DNA of 14,369 nucleotides from Gammaproteobacteria bacterium (GCA_030641695.1 DAOWGY010000220.1:1-14369), one strand, 5' to 3'; shown: positions 7,394-14,068, counted from the stretch's first letter. A program made the numbers and translations. Notes: a model not told the origin generated them from the sequence alone.

Positions 7394-7648
7394 ATGGTGA
7401 GCAGCGAACGAATCCGCGACCTTTTGACGGAACTCAACAAGGAACTGCAGGCTACGGGGGACATCGATGCGGAAACACGCGAGTTACTCTCGAAGCTCAA
7501 CGATGATCTGGACGAAATCGCGGCCGGCAGCGGTGCCTCGGCCGGTAGTCGGGCCAAGGAACTCGAGTCCCGTTTCGCGGCCACGCATCCCGTGGCAGAA
7601 CGCATCACGCGTGAGATAGCCGATATCCTTACGAAAATGGGCATCTGA
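7394..7648 (+). CDS. DUF4404 family protein (84 aa)
   Basis: A small, charged helical protein of the DUF4404 family: an N-terminal helix SSERIRDLLTELNKEL, a short loop IDAETRELLSKLNDDL, then a low-complexity Gly/Ser/Ala linker (about residues 45-52), and the typical C-terminus FAATHPVAERITREIADILTKMGI. The function of this family is unknown. It has no signal peptide or membrane segment and looks like a coiled coil. The ATG at 7394 has GGGAG upstream at a good distance. It lies 24 bases after the molybdenum hydroxylase large subunit and ends 9 bases before the ceramidase-like gene, so all four plus-strand genes could be one transcript. Confidence 0.85.
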   Translation: MVSSERIRDLLTELNKELQATGDIDAETRELLSKLNDDLDEIAAGSGASAGSRAKELESRFAATHPVAERITREIADILTKMGI

Positions 7649-7657
7649 GGCGTGACG

Positions 7658-8446
7658 ATGACCGGCGCTCGCTCGGGCCGCTGGTACATCGCGATCTCCG
7701 TGATCATCATCGTTGCGGTGATGATCCTCGTCGAGCCTATCGCGCAGGATCCTGCCTACCACCTGTTTGCCGACTCGCGCCGCATGCTCGGTGTGCCGAA
7801 TTTCTGGAACGTGATATCCAACCTGCCGTTCCTGATTGTCGGCCTGTACGGCCTGATCTTCGTGACGCGCTATCCGGACGTCGTTTTCGATGCTGCAATG
7901 CGCTGGCCGTGGCGCGTGTTCTTCGCGGGCACCGCGATCACCGCATTCGGTTCCGGCTACTTCCATCTTGCGCCTGCCAATGAAACGCTGCTGTGGGACC
8001 GCCTGACGATGACAATCGGTTTCGCCGCGTTTCTCGCGATCGTCATCGGTGAATACCTGTCGGTGCGAGCAGCACGGATGCTGTTGCTGCCATTGCTGAT
8101 CATCGGAGCGGCGTCCGTCGTCTACTGGCACCTGACCGAATCCGCTGGTAATGGCGACTTGCGGCCGTATGCCATCGTACAATTCCTGCCAATCCTGCTG
8201 ATCCCCGCGATTCTCATCATGCACCGCAAGGTGTCCGATCTGACAGATTCGATCTGGATTCTCATTGGCTTCTACGTGGCTGCAAAGTTACTGGAACATT
8301 TTGACGCCGGCGTCTACGCGATGACTGGCGTAATGAGCGGCCACGCGCTGAAGCATGTAGTTGCAGCGCTGGCGCCCGCTGTTTTGATAGTCGCTTTACG
8401 TCGACGGCGCGAAGAACGCCGGAGTCCGGTGAACGCCGTCCCCTGA
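7658..8446 (+). CDS. Ceramidase/CREST superfamily integral membrane hydrolase (262 aa)
   Basis: A multi-pass membrane protein, about seven hydrophobic segments starting at residues 10-26, of the alkaline ceramidase (CREST) superfamily. Metal-site residues can be placed exactly as in eukaryotic alkaline ceramidases: Ser99-x3-His103 in GSGYFHLAP, Asp114 in LLWDRLTM (11 after the His), and His229-x3-His233 in SGHALKHVV. The early NFWNVISN motif (48-55) is also conserved. The family would hydrolyse an amide of a sphingoid or other lipid, but bacteria that lack sphingolipids also carry such genes, so the true substrate is open. The start is ATG 7658, since GAGG (7647-7650) sits 7 bases upstream; the GTG at 7652 is too close to it. 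It ends just before a hairpin terminator. Confidence 0.85.
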   Translation: MTGARSGRWYIAISVIIIVAVMILVEPIAQDPAYHLFADSRRMLGVPNFWNVISNLPFLIVGLYGLIFVTRYPDVVFDAAMRWPWRVFFAGTAITAFGSGYFHLAPANETLLWDRLTMTIGFAAFLAIVIGEYLSVRAARMLLLPLLIIGAASVVYWHLTESAGNGDLRPYAIVQFLPILLIPAILIMHRKVSDLTDSIWILIGFYVAAKLLEHFDAGVYAMTGVMSGHALKHVVAALAPAVLIVALRRRREERRSPVNAVP

Positions 8447-8450
8447 CAGA

Positions 8451-8473
8451 AAAGTAGGGTCTGACCCTGCTTT
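8451..8473. terminator. Hairpin between convergent genes, probable bidirectional terminator / REP-like
   Basis: A 10-bp stem (AAAGTAGGGT, 8451-8460, with ACCCTGCTTT, 8464-8473, one G-T pair) closes a 3-base CTG loop. It lies in the 32 bases between the stop of the ceramidase-like gene and the stop of tpm. T-rich tails follow the stem in both directions (CTTTCTT on plus, TTTTCTG on minus), which fits termination of both genes. The GGGTCTGACCC core also resembles repetitive extragenic palindromes seen in many gammaproteobacteria. Confidence 0.6.
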
Positions 8474-8478
8474 CTTGC

Positions 8479-9096
8479 TCAGCGCCAGACGGTCTCGAAC
8501 ATTTCGGTTAAACCCGCATTGCGGAACTTCGGCGGGCCATTGTCGATGTCGTCGTAGTGATCGACTCGTTCGAGCCCGGGCCAGTAACCGAGCAATTCGT
8601 TTTCTGTCATCGAGAATGGCGGTCCCGTTGCGATGTTGTCGTCGTACTCGACCGTGATAATCAGTTTGTACGCGTCAGGTGTCAACAGACCATTGATGTG
8701 CTCGACATAGGCGGGCCTCACATCGCGGGGCAGCGTGACCAGGGCGCCACGATCATAACAAGCCTCGAAGCCGTGCTCGCCAAAGTCGAAAAAATCGCCG
8801 CAATAGATCGTGATGCGACGAGCATCGGCCACGTAGGCCGGAAGATCGCCTTCTCGAATCGTGTAGGAAATAGCGTTTTCCTCGAAGAACGCGCTTACCG
8901 CGATAGCCGAGAGTTCGACACCGGTGACTTCGTTGCCCTCCGCCTCAAGCCACAGCATGTCGACTGACTTGCCGCACAAGGGTACGAGAACCCGCTTGCC
9001 GCTTGCCTGCCAGTGTTTTTTCAGGCTCGCGTTGCCGCTTGCCTCATGCCAGCCGATGCGGCCTTCCAGCCAGCGCTCGTGCCAGTCTTCGGTCAT
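8479..9096 (-). CDS. tpm: Thiopurine S-methyltransferase, bacterial Tpm (205 aa)
   Basis: A SAM-dependent methyltransferase of the TPMT family. The start MTEDWHERWLEGRIGWHE is the diagnostic N-terminus (WxxRW...IGWH). The SAM-binding motif I is VLVPLCGKSVDMLWL (36-50), then GVELSAIAV (59-67), DFFDF (101-105), YDRGALVTLP (114-123) and TGPPF (157-161). The length is standard for bacterial Tpm. Family members methylate sulphur, selenium or tellurium in thiopurines and metalloid oxyanions, and are linked to selenite and tellurite resistance; the native substrate here is inferred from family only. It is convergent with the ceramidase-like gene and divergent from folD, with the hairpin cluster in its upstream region. 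Confidence 0.93.
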   Translation of the reverse strand: MTEDWHERWLEGRIGWHEASGNASLKKHWQASGKRVLVPLCGKSVDMLWLEAEGNEVTGVELSAIAVSAFFEENAISYTIREGDLPAYVADARRITIYCGDFFDFGEHGFEACYDRGALVTLPRDVRPAYVEHINGLLTPDAYKLIITVEYDDNIATGPPFSMTENELLGYWPGLERVDHYDDIDNGPPKFRNAGLTEMFETVWR

Positions 9097-9118
9097 CGTC
9101 TTTTCTTTACCCTTTATC

Positions 9119-9163
9119 GCGCCTCGAGAGGCGCTCCAACAGTTGGAGCGCTTCTCGAAGCGC
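9119..9163. repeat. Compound hairpin element: three adjacent dyads that also form one long near-perfect inverted repeat
   Basis: Three small hairpins lie end to end: GCGCCTC-GA-GAGGCGC (9119-9134), TCCAA-CAG-TTGGA (9135-9147) and GCGCTTC-TC-GAAGCGC (9148-9163). The whole 45 bases can instead fold as one 21-bp stem around the CAG loop, with a single C-A mismatch and one G-T pair. The two outer hairpins differ by a C-G to T-A exchange that preserves their local pairing. It occupies the divergent tpm/folD intergenic region, where it could be a protein-binding site, a transcribed RNA switch or a mobile palindrome. No T-run follows, so an intrinsic terminator is unlikely. Confidence 0.7.
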
Positions 9164-9170
9164 GATTCAC

Positions 9171-9182
9171 CTTGATATCAAG
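9171..9182. promoter_or_regulatory. 12-bp perfect palindrome upstream of folD, operator candidate
   Basis: CTTGATATCAAG is an exact palindrome in the tpm/folD intergenic region, 8 bases after the hairpin cluster. TTGATA at 9172-9177 could serve as a -35 box for folD with TTTACG at 9195-9200 (17-base spacing), but the -10 match is poor. It may be an operator or chance. Confidence 0.35.
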
Positions 9183-9255
9183 TAGACGGCGTAGTTTACG
9201 CGCTGGGTCAGCAGCGTTACCATGCCCGCCCCGTCAACGCACAGGAATCGACCGC

Positions 9256-10155
9256 ATGGCGAACGCAGTACGCATCGACGGCAAGGCGAAAGCCGCCGAA
9301 CTGGCGGAGAAAATTACGGCTGAAACGGCAGCGCTGGCTCGCGACCACGGCCTGCAGCCCGGACTCGCCGTCGTCATTATTGGTGAGGATCCTGCGAGCC
9401 AGGTTTACGTTCGCAACAAAAAGCGTACGGCCGATGCCTGTGGATTTCACTCCGAACAGCATTCACTGCCACCCGACGTCTCCGAGCAGGACGTGCTCGA
9501 CCTCGTCGAGTCACTCAACAACGATGCGACCATTCACGGCATCCTCGTGCAATTGCCGCTGCCCGACCATCTCGATGAGCATCGCATCACGCAGTCGATT
9601 TCTCCGGCCAAGGACGTCGACGGCTTCCACTACATCAATATCGGCAAGCTGACGGCCGGTGACACCGCGGACGCATTTATTCCGTGTACGCCGGCAGGTT
9701 GCATGCTGATGATCGAGGACCAGCTCGGCGCCGACCTGTCAGGGCTCAACGCCGTCGTTATCGGTCGATCCAATATCGTCGGCAAACCAATGGCAAGCCT
9801 GTTGCTGGCGCGCAATGCCACCGTGACGATGACTCACAGTCGTACCAAAGATCTCCCGAAGGTCGTGCGTCGCGCCGACATCGTCATTGCGGCCATTGGC
9901 CGGCCCAACATGATTGGCGGTGACTGGATAAAACCCGGCGCGGTCGTCATCGACATCGGCATCAACCGCATCGAAGTCACCGTAGACGGCGAAAAGAAAA
10001 CGAAATTGACGGGTGACGTCAACTATGACGAAGCCGCAGAGATCGCGAAGGCCATTACGCCCGTACCGGGCGGTGTCGGCCCGATGACCATCACGATGTT
10101 AATGGCGAATACGCTGCGCTCCGCGAAGCTCGCAGCCGGCATCGACGTCCAATAG
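9256..10155 (+). CDS. folD: Bifunctional methylenetetrahydrofolate dehydrogenase / methenyltetrahydrofolate cyclohydrolase FolD (299 aa)
   Basis: FolD is the cytoplasmic NADP-dependent enzyme that interconverts 5,10-methylene-, 5,10-methenyl- and 10-formyl-tetrahydrofolate, feeding purine, thymidylate and formyl-Met synthesis. Catalytic Tyr51 and Lys55 lie in SQVYVRNKKRTAD, and the folate-site DVDGFH is at 120-125. The Rossmann domain carries VVIGRSNIVGKPMA (167-180) and the second signature is PGGVGPMTI (271-279). The length matches E. coli FolD (about 288). ATG 9256 is chosen because AGGAA sits 8 bases upstream and the homologous N-terminus begins here; the open frame extends to 9013 only as an overlap antisense to tpm. 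It appears to be a single-gene unit. Confidence 0.97.
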   Translation: MANAVRIDGKAKAAELAEKITAETAALARDHGLQPGLAVVIIGEDPASQVYVRNKKRTADACGFHSEQHSLPPDVSEQDVLDLVESLNNDATIHGILVQLPLPDHLDEHRITQSISPAKDVDGFHYINIGKLTAGDTADAFIPCTPAGCMLMIEDQLGADLSGLNAVVIGRSNIVGKPMASLLLARNATVTMTHSRTKDLPKVVRRADIVIAAIGRPNMIGGDWIKPGAVVIDIGINRIEVTVDGEKKTKLTGDVNYDEAAEIAKAITPVPGGVGPMTITMLMANTLRSAKLAAGIDVQ

Positions 10156-10165
10156 CTCAATGTAC

Positions 10166-10198
10166 TAATGGCTCGCTCGCGCTTTGTCCGAGCTGTTA
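10166..10198 (+). terminator. Weak hairpin after folD, possible terminator
   Basis: TAATGGCTCG (10166-10175) and CGAGCTGTTA (10189-10198) can pair as a 10-bp RNA stem with two G-U pairs around a 13-base loop. It lies 10 bases after the folD stop and just before the convergent Sel1 gene's stop. No proper T-tract follows, so termination is uncertain. Confidence 0.35.
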
Positions 10199-10203
10199 AT
10201 TCG

Positions 10204-10806
10204 TCAGTCTTTCGCCAGCACGCTGTGGTGGCTTTCCATCCAGGTGATCGAAAGACGATCCGCCTCAGCGATCTGCTCCCCGGACATGCTCCTGGCGATA
10301 CCGTCGCGCTTGTCCGTCGCATTCATATCGCCGAGTTCGGCGGCAATATCGAACCACATATGTGCCTGCACTTTGTCCAGTTCGACACCGAAGCCGCTCT
10401 CGTACATTTTGGCGATACTGATTTGAGCCGGTGTCACTCCCTGCTCGGCAGCCAGCCTGTACCACTTGAACGCCTCTGCATCGTTCATCGGCACGCCCCA
10501 GCCATTTGCGTGCATTACCCCAAGATTGCATTGTGCTTCGGCGTGGCCCTGATCGGCTGCCAGCCGATACCATTTCAGCGCCTCATCATCGTTTAGCGCC
10601 ACACCAAAGCCATTGGCGTAGAGCAGACCCATGCCAAACTGGGCGTCGGCGCTGCCTTCGTCCGCAAGCGCCTGCCATTCCGTGCGGGCGGTTTCGTAGT
10701 CGGCCGAGTCATAGGCCTGCTTGCCTTTCGCGTAATCAGCGCTCCAGCTGACCGACGCAAGTGTCAACAGAAGTGCGGTTAAACCGGTTAGTTTATAGTT
10801 GCGCAT
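10204..10806 (-). CDS. Secreted Sel1-repeat (SLR) protein (200 aa)
   Basis: An exported tetratricopeptide-like protein. Residues 1-23 form a signal peptide (MRNYK, hydrophobic core LTALLLTLASVSW, cleavage likely after WSA). An N-terminal TPR-like unit (about 24-50) is followed by three Sel1 repeats of about 36 residues: ADAQFGMGLLYANGFGV..., AEAQCNLGVMHANGWGV... and TPAQISIAKMYESGFGV..., each with the A.....G..Y..G.GV pattern and the EALKWYRLAA helix. Such proteins act as periplasmic protein-protein scaffolds; the partner is unknown. ATG 10806 is chosen over the longer frame (10836) because GGAGGT sits 8 bases upstream. It faces folD convergently, and the next gene upstream ends 97 bases away. 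Confidence 0.9.
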   Translation of the reverse strand: MRNYKLTGLTALLLTLASVSWSADYAKGKQAYDSADYETARTEWQALADEGSADAQFGMGLLYANGFGVALNDDEALKWYRLAADQGHAEAQCNLGVMHANGWGVPMNDAEAFKWYRLAAEQGVTPAQISIAKMYESGFGVELDKVQAHMWFDIAAELGDMNATDKRDGIARSMSGEQIAEADRLSITWMESHHSVLAKD

Positions 10807-10903
10807 GACTCTGTACCTCCATCTCCGGCAACTCACTCACCGGCACTACTCCCATGCTTGTTATTTGCAGTAATTATCTCACCTGTACCATTCGTGGATG
10901 TAC

Positions 10904-11272
10904 CTAGCCAATCGACTCGAGGCGAAAGCGAAACGTCCTGCAGGTCTTGATGCCCGGTACTTCCCGATCCTCGGGGAGGGACACGTAACGCGATGCCCTG
11001 ATCGCACGAATCGCCGGCTTTTCGAAGACGCGATCCGTGCTGGAACGAACGGCGATACGGAAAGGCCTGCCCTTGCGGTCGACGTTGAAGCACACTTGCA
11101 CGTCACCCTCTACCCGATCGCGGCGCGCCACGGCCGGATATATCGGCGCGACGGTGTTGAGCGGAACCCGTGTGTGGCTGCCGTCCATCAGGTGAGTAAT
11201 GCGTGGGTCGCCGGCGGCGAAAGCAACCGCTGACAACAACACGCCGGACAACAACAATCTACTCTTCAGCAT
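10904..11272 (-). CDS. Secreted TonB C-terminal domain protein (122 aa)
   Basis: A short protein with a signal peptide (MLKSRLLLSGVLLSAVAFAAGDPR, cut near residue 20) and almost only a TonB_C domain: APIYPAVARRDRVEGDVQVCFNVDRKGRP (42-70), FEKPAIRAIRASRY (83-96). The YP..A...G.V...F.V...G pattern is the family signature. It has no Pro-rich linker or long transmembrane anchor, so it is not a standard energy transducer; stand-alone TonB_C proteins are periplasmic and of uncertain role. C61 and C111 could form a disulfide. It begins 14 bases inside the end of the TPR gene (overlap 11259-11272), pointing to coupled translation, and is the last gene of the four-gene minus-strand group. Confidence 0.85.
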   Translation of the reverse strand: MLKSRLLLSGVLLSAVAFAAGDPRITHLMDGSHTRVPLNTVAPIYPAVARRDRVEGDVQVCFNVDRKGRPFRIAVRSSTDRVFEKPAIRAIRASRYVSLPEDREVPGIKTCRTFRFRLESIG

Positions 11273-11789
11273 CGTCGGCTACTGCCTGACGGCGATCGTC
11301 GATGATGATGGTCGGGGATACCGGATCCGTTGCGTCAAGCAGCATCGCCTTCACAACTCTCAGAGTGCGAGAATTCGGATTGAGCGCCTGCCCCGTGACG
11401 ATGTCCTGCTCGGCTTCGCGATAGCGTTTCGCTTTGACATGGACCAATGCACGATTACTGTAACTGCGCCAGTGGTCGGCATCGATCTCCAGCGCCCGGT
11501 TGCAGGAGTCGAGCGCGGCATCGAGCTGGCCGAGCATGATAAAGCCGGCGCATAGATTGGAATAGCCTGCGACGCGATCCCGATCGTTGGTCGCGCTCTG
11601 CAGGCCGCGCTGAGTGAGCCTGACGCCGTCCTCGGCGTTGCCTACCCGCAGTGCGGTCGCGCCGTCAGCAAGGTCGACATTGCTCGGCCCAATGACCGTC
11701 CGTGCTTCGTTTTCGGCTTGCGCGATGGCATCTACACACGTGACGATGCCCAGCAACGCAAGCATTGGTCCACAGCGAAGAATGTTCAT
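11259..11789 (-). CDS. Secreted tetratricopeptide-repeat protein (176 aa)
   Basis: It starts with a signal peptide (MNILRCGPMLALLGIVTCVDAIAQ, probable cleavage after about residue 24). Two to three TPR units follow: one imperfect unit around GNAEDGVRLTQRGLQSA (50-66), AGYSNLCAGFIMLGQLDAALDSCNRALEI (74-102) and RSYSNRALVHVKAKRYREAEQDIVTGQALNPNS (108-140). The A..N...ALEL.P and YSNRA patterns are canonical. C80 and C96 lie at helix-facing positions and could pair. The C-terminus is a charged tail. It overlaps the TonB_C gene and begins 31 bases after the DLH-like gene, so the three probably act together in the periplasm as an adapter and partners. The specific role is not known. Confidence 0.85.
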   Translation of the reverse strand: MNILRCGPMLALLGIVTCVDAIAQAENEARTVIGPSNVDLADGATALRVGNAEDGVRLTQRGLQSATNDRDRVAGYSNLCAGFIMLGQLDAALDSCNRALEIDADHWRSYSNRALVHVKAKRYREAEQDIVTGQALNPNSRTLRVVKAMLLDATDPVSPTIIIDDRRQAVADDAEE

Positions 11790-11820
11790 GTCTCGTTCGT
11801 CCGCTAACGGGACGCCTGGT

Positions 11821-12711
11821 TCAACCGTCCGGCTTCAGATGATCAGCAAAGAATTGGACGGTCCGTTGCCACGCTAGTTCAGCCGCTTTCTCGTCGTATC
11901 GCGGCGTCGTATCGTTATGAAAACCGTGCTGCACGCCCTCATAGTCGTGATGCACGTAGCCGATGCGAGCACTCTTCAGACCCGATTCGAAATCGGGCCA
12001 GCTGGCATTCACGCGCTCGTCCAGCTCGGCATGATTGAGCATGAGCGGCGCCTTGATTTGCGCTACCTGCGCCGTCCCGGGATGGCGGCCGTAGAAGGAG
12101 ACCCCGGCATCCAGATCCGGCAGCCGAACGGCGAGTTTGAGCACCATGCCGCCACCAAAACAAAAACCGACCACGCCTACCTGGCCGGTCGCATCCGGGT
12201 GCTCACGCAGGAACTCCACTGCCGCGATGAAATCCTCGGTCATCTCGTTGCCATCGCGCTGCCGCTGCAATTCCCTGCCATCGTCGTCATTGCCCGGATA
12301 ACCACCCAATGGCGTCAGCGCATCGGGCGCAAACGCGATAAATCCTGCGACAGCGAGGCGTCTGGCGACGTCCTCGATGTACGGGTTCAGTCCCCGGTTC
12401 TCATGAATAACGACGATACCTGGGAGCTTGTGATCGGTGACCGCGGGCCGCGCGAAATAACCGCGCATGACGCCGGCCCCATCGGGCGACGCATACTTCT
12501 TGTAGCTCGTCGAAATGGAGCGGTCGTCCGGGTCGACCTGTCGGGCAAGGGCATAGTCAGGGCTCAGGGTCGCAAGCAGTGTCGCGGCAGAGATGCCCGT
12601 CGCCGTAAACCGCGCGGCCCGATCCAGAAACTCGCGGCGGCTGATCGTGCCATGGACGTAACCATCGAAGAGCTTCCAAACACGCCGATCGATATCGCGA
12701 TCGTCGCTCAT
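11821..12711 (-). CDS. Dienelactone hydrolase family protein with N-terminal Tat-like signal (296 aa)
   Basis: An alpha/beta-hydrolase of the dienelactone hydrolase (DLH) family. The catalytic Cys, Asp and His appear as C184 in VGFCFGGGMV, D231 in LNHAELDERV and H262 in VQHGFHND; E104 in VIHENRGLNPYI is the DLH nucleophile-tuning Glu. A long N-terminal region before the core holds TISRREFLDRAARFTATG (22-39), a twin-arginine-like motif followed by Ala-rich sequence, suggesting Tat export; the preceding 20 residues are unusual for a signal peptide but typical of this periplasmic DLH subgroup. Substrates could be lactones or other esters. It starts 3 bases after the end of the CBS gene, so they are clearly co-transcribed. 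The length is normal for exported DLH proteins. Confidence 0.9.
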   Translation of the reverse strand: MSDDRDIDRRVWKLFDGYVHGTISRREFLDRAARFTATGISAATLLATLSPDYALARQVDPDDRSISTSYKKYASPDGAGVMRGYFARPAVTDHKLPGIVVIHENRGLNPYIEDVARRLAVAGFIAFAPDALTPLGGYPGNDDDGRELQRQRDGNEMTEDFIAAVEFLREHPDATGQVGVVGFCFGGGMVLKLAVRLPDLDAGVSFYGRHPGTAQVAQIKAPLMLNHAELDERVNASWPDFESGLKSARIGYVHHDYEGVQHGFHNDTTPRYDEKAAELAWQRTVQFFADHLKPDG

Positions 12712-12714
12712 CGT

Positions 12715-13146
12715 TCAGCTGCTGATGTAATGTTCGAGCTGTTCGATGGCTTCTTGCTGATCCGCAATAATGGCCTCTACGAGGTCGCCGATCGAGACCA
12801 TCGCGATTACCCGATCGTCCTCAATAACAGGCAGGTGTCGAATCTTGTGCTCGGTCATCACCGCCATGCACGCATCAACCGTATCGTCGCTCGATGCGGT
12901 CATGACGCCGCTCGTCATGATTTCCGATACCCGGGTGTCTTTCGACGACCGGCCTTTAATGATGACCTTGCGGGCATAGTCGCGCTCGGTGACGATGCCG
13001 GCAAGATTGTTGTCGTTATCCAGGACTACCAGAGAGCCGATGGCCTTGTCGGCCATGAGTTTGATGGCCTCAAACACGGACGCATCCGGCGCAATGGAAA
13101 TAATGTGCCTGCCTTTCGCGTCGAGCAGGTGCTTAACGAGCTTCAT
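12715..13146 (-). CDS. CBS-domain-pair protein (143 aa)
   Basis: A small cytoplasmic protein made of two CBS domains (about 14-62 and 76-128), the Bateman module that binds adenosine nucleotides such as AMP, ATP or S-adenosylmethionine. Motifs are SIAPDASVFEAIKLMADKAIGSLVVLDN and GIVTERDYARKVIIKG for the first domain, VSEIMTSGVMTASSDDTVDACMAVMTEHKIRHLPVIEDDRVIAMVSIGDLV for the second (cited in parts of the 13-128 range). The start at ATG 13146 has the strong site GGAGGAAGG just upstream; the longer frame to 13245 would cover the promoter region. Such stand-alone CBS proteins sense energy charge. It is first in the probable operon with the DLH, TPR and TonB_C genes. Confidence 0.9.
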   Translation of the reverse strand: MKLVKHLLDAKGRHIISIAPDASVFEAIKLMADKAIGSLVVLDNDNNLAGIVTERDYARKVIIKGRSSKDTRVSEIMTSGVMTASSDDTVDACMAVMTEHKIRHLPVIEDDRVIAMVSIGDLVEAIIADQQEAIEQLEHYISS

Positions 13147-13238
13147 CCTTCCTCCCCCTTGCCGCCTGCGACAGCTTTTTGTCGGAGCGGCCGGCAGCCG
13201 CATCCTTCCCTCCGGATTCAGGATCATTCTAGCCTGAC

Positions 13239-13270
13239 AAAACACAGCCCGCCATCGCTGGCGGGCTGTG
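13239..13270 (-). terminator. Intrinsic terminator for the DUF4097-like gene
   Basis: Read on the minus strand, a perfect 12-bp stem (13259-13270 with 13243-13254) closes a 4-base GCGA loop and is followed directly by a T-run (13242-13239, TTTT then GTC). The GC-rich stem core reads AGCCCGCC/GGCGGGCT. It lies about 90 bases after the stop of the DUF4097-like gene (13361), and upstream of the CBS gene, separating these two transcripts. Confidence 0.85.
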
Positions 13271-13360
13271 CAGGTCGTAAATCAAGGGTTTACGTCTTGC
13301 GGGACTGATATCGGCCGCTCAAGTTCGGCCTGCCCGATGCTGTGTTCGCGATTCCGCTCC

Positions 13361-14068
13361 TCAATCGTCCTCCTGCACGGTGCCGCGTACGTTCGTATAG
13401 GTCACGGAGCCGCTGCCATCTTCATCGATGATCAGGTCTCGTTCGACGTCGTCTACGCGGATGCTGCCGGAGCCATCCTCGATCCTCACGCTACCACTCA
13501 CGTGCCGAATTTCGATGACGCCGGAACCATCGTCGATTTTTACGTCCCCGTCAGCGCCGTCGATTTTGATCCAGCCGGATCCATCGTCGATCCTGACGGC
13601 ACCCGCATTGATCACCTGCAACGAGCCGCTGCCATCGTCGACTCGCAGGTCTCCCTTTACACCCACGATCGTCGTTGCACCGGAGCCGTCATCCACGCGC
13701 AGTGACAGGCCCGACGGCATTTGCACATCGAGATCGATGCTGGCGTTCGAGTCCCAACCCCAGTTATTCCTGAAATCCGACTCGAGTCTTGCCCGATCAG
13801 CGTCGCGCTCGAGCGTCAGCCTGAGCCGCTTCTCGATGAATTCGCGAGCGCTTTTCTCGTCCTTATCCTCGATCGTGATCGTCGCCATGACCACGATATC
13901 GGCGGCGCCCTCAATGCCAGTAATAGTCAGTGCCCCGGCGCCGACATCGACCGCGAGTTCAGTCAGTCCTGCCGCGTCAAGCGACAGATCACGCACTTCC
14001 GTGTAGTTCTTCGAGCCGGCCTGCGCCAGGCTAACGGCGAACATTGCCATAACAACAAAACCGCGCAT
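13361..14068 (-). CDS. Exported DUF4097-like short-rung beta-solenoid protein (235 aa)
   Basis: Residues 1-17 form a signal peptide (MRGFVVMAMFAVSLAQA, cut after AQA). The middle (about 20-118) is a beta-rich region with a charged helix (DKDEKSAREFIEKRLRL). From 124 to about 228 six near-regular rungs of 17-19 residues repeat, each with the turn (R/K/I)-(V/I)-D/E-DGSG: RVDDGSG, RVDDGSG, RIDDGSG, KIDDGSG, RIEDGSG and IIDEDGSG. Such stacked DGSG turns are typical of DUF4097/DUF2807-type right-handed solenoids with a hydrophobic core. The start is ATG 14068, with AAGGAG 6 bases upstream, ahead of the GTG at 14071. Role unknown; it is probably surface or periplasmic. A terminator follows at 13239-13270. 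Confidence 0.85.
   Translation of the reverse strand: MRGFVVMAMFAVSLAQAGSKNYTEVRDLSLDAAGLTELAVDVGAGALTITGIEGAADIVVMATITIEDKDEKSAREFIEKRLRLTLERDADRARLESDFRNNWGWDSNASIDLDVQMPSGLSLRVDDGSGATTIVGVKGDLRVDDGSGSLQVINAGAVRIDDGSGWIKIDGADGDVKIDDGSGVIEIRHVSGSVRIEDGSGSIRVDDVERDLIIDEDGSGSVTYTNVRGTVQEDD

Noticed and set aside
7484..8224. A 246-codon minus-strand open frame opposite the ceramidase-like gene
   Set aside because: The product is low-complexity His/Asp/Arg-rich, as expected for antisense of a GC-rich membrane gene, and shows no recognised domain.
9013..9255. N-terminal extension of folD into the tpm region
   Set aside because: Codons there lie antisense to tpm and cover the hairpin cluster; AGGAA and the family N-terminus fix the start at 9256.
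10880..10903. GGTACA direct repeat and a short GTAC dyad between TonB_C and Sel1 genes
   Set aside because: The repeats are too short to separate from chance and no T-run follows.
11917..13308. A 463-codon plus-strand open frame opposite the DLH-like and CBS genes
   Set aside because: It is an antisense shadow of two well-recognised minus-strand genes, has no family motifs, and would cross the intergenic terminator.
13271..13360. Possible small minus-strand ORF of about 25-30 codons after the DUF4097-like gene
   Set aside because: Only non-ATG starts (TTG or ATT) after a reused AGGAGG are possible, and the short products show no family features.
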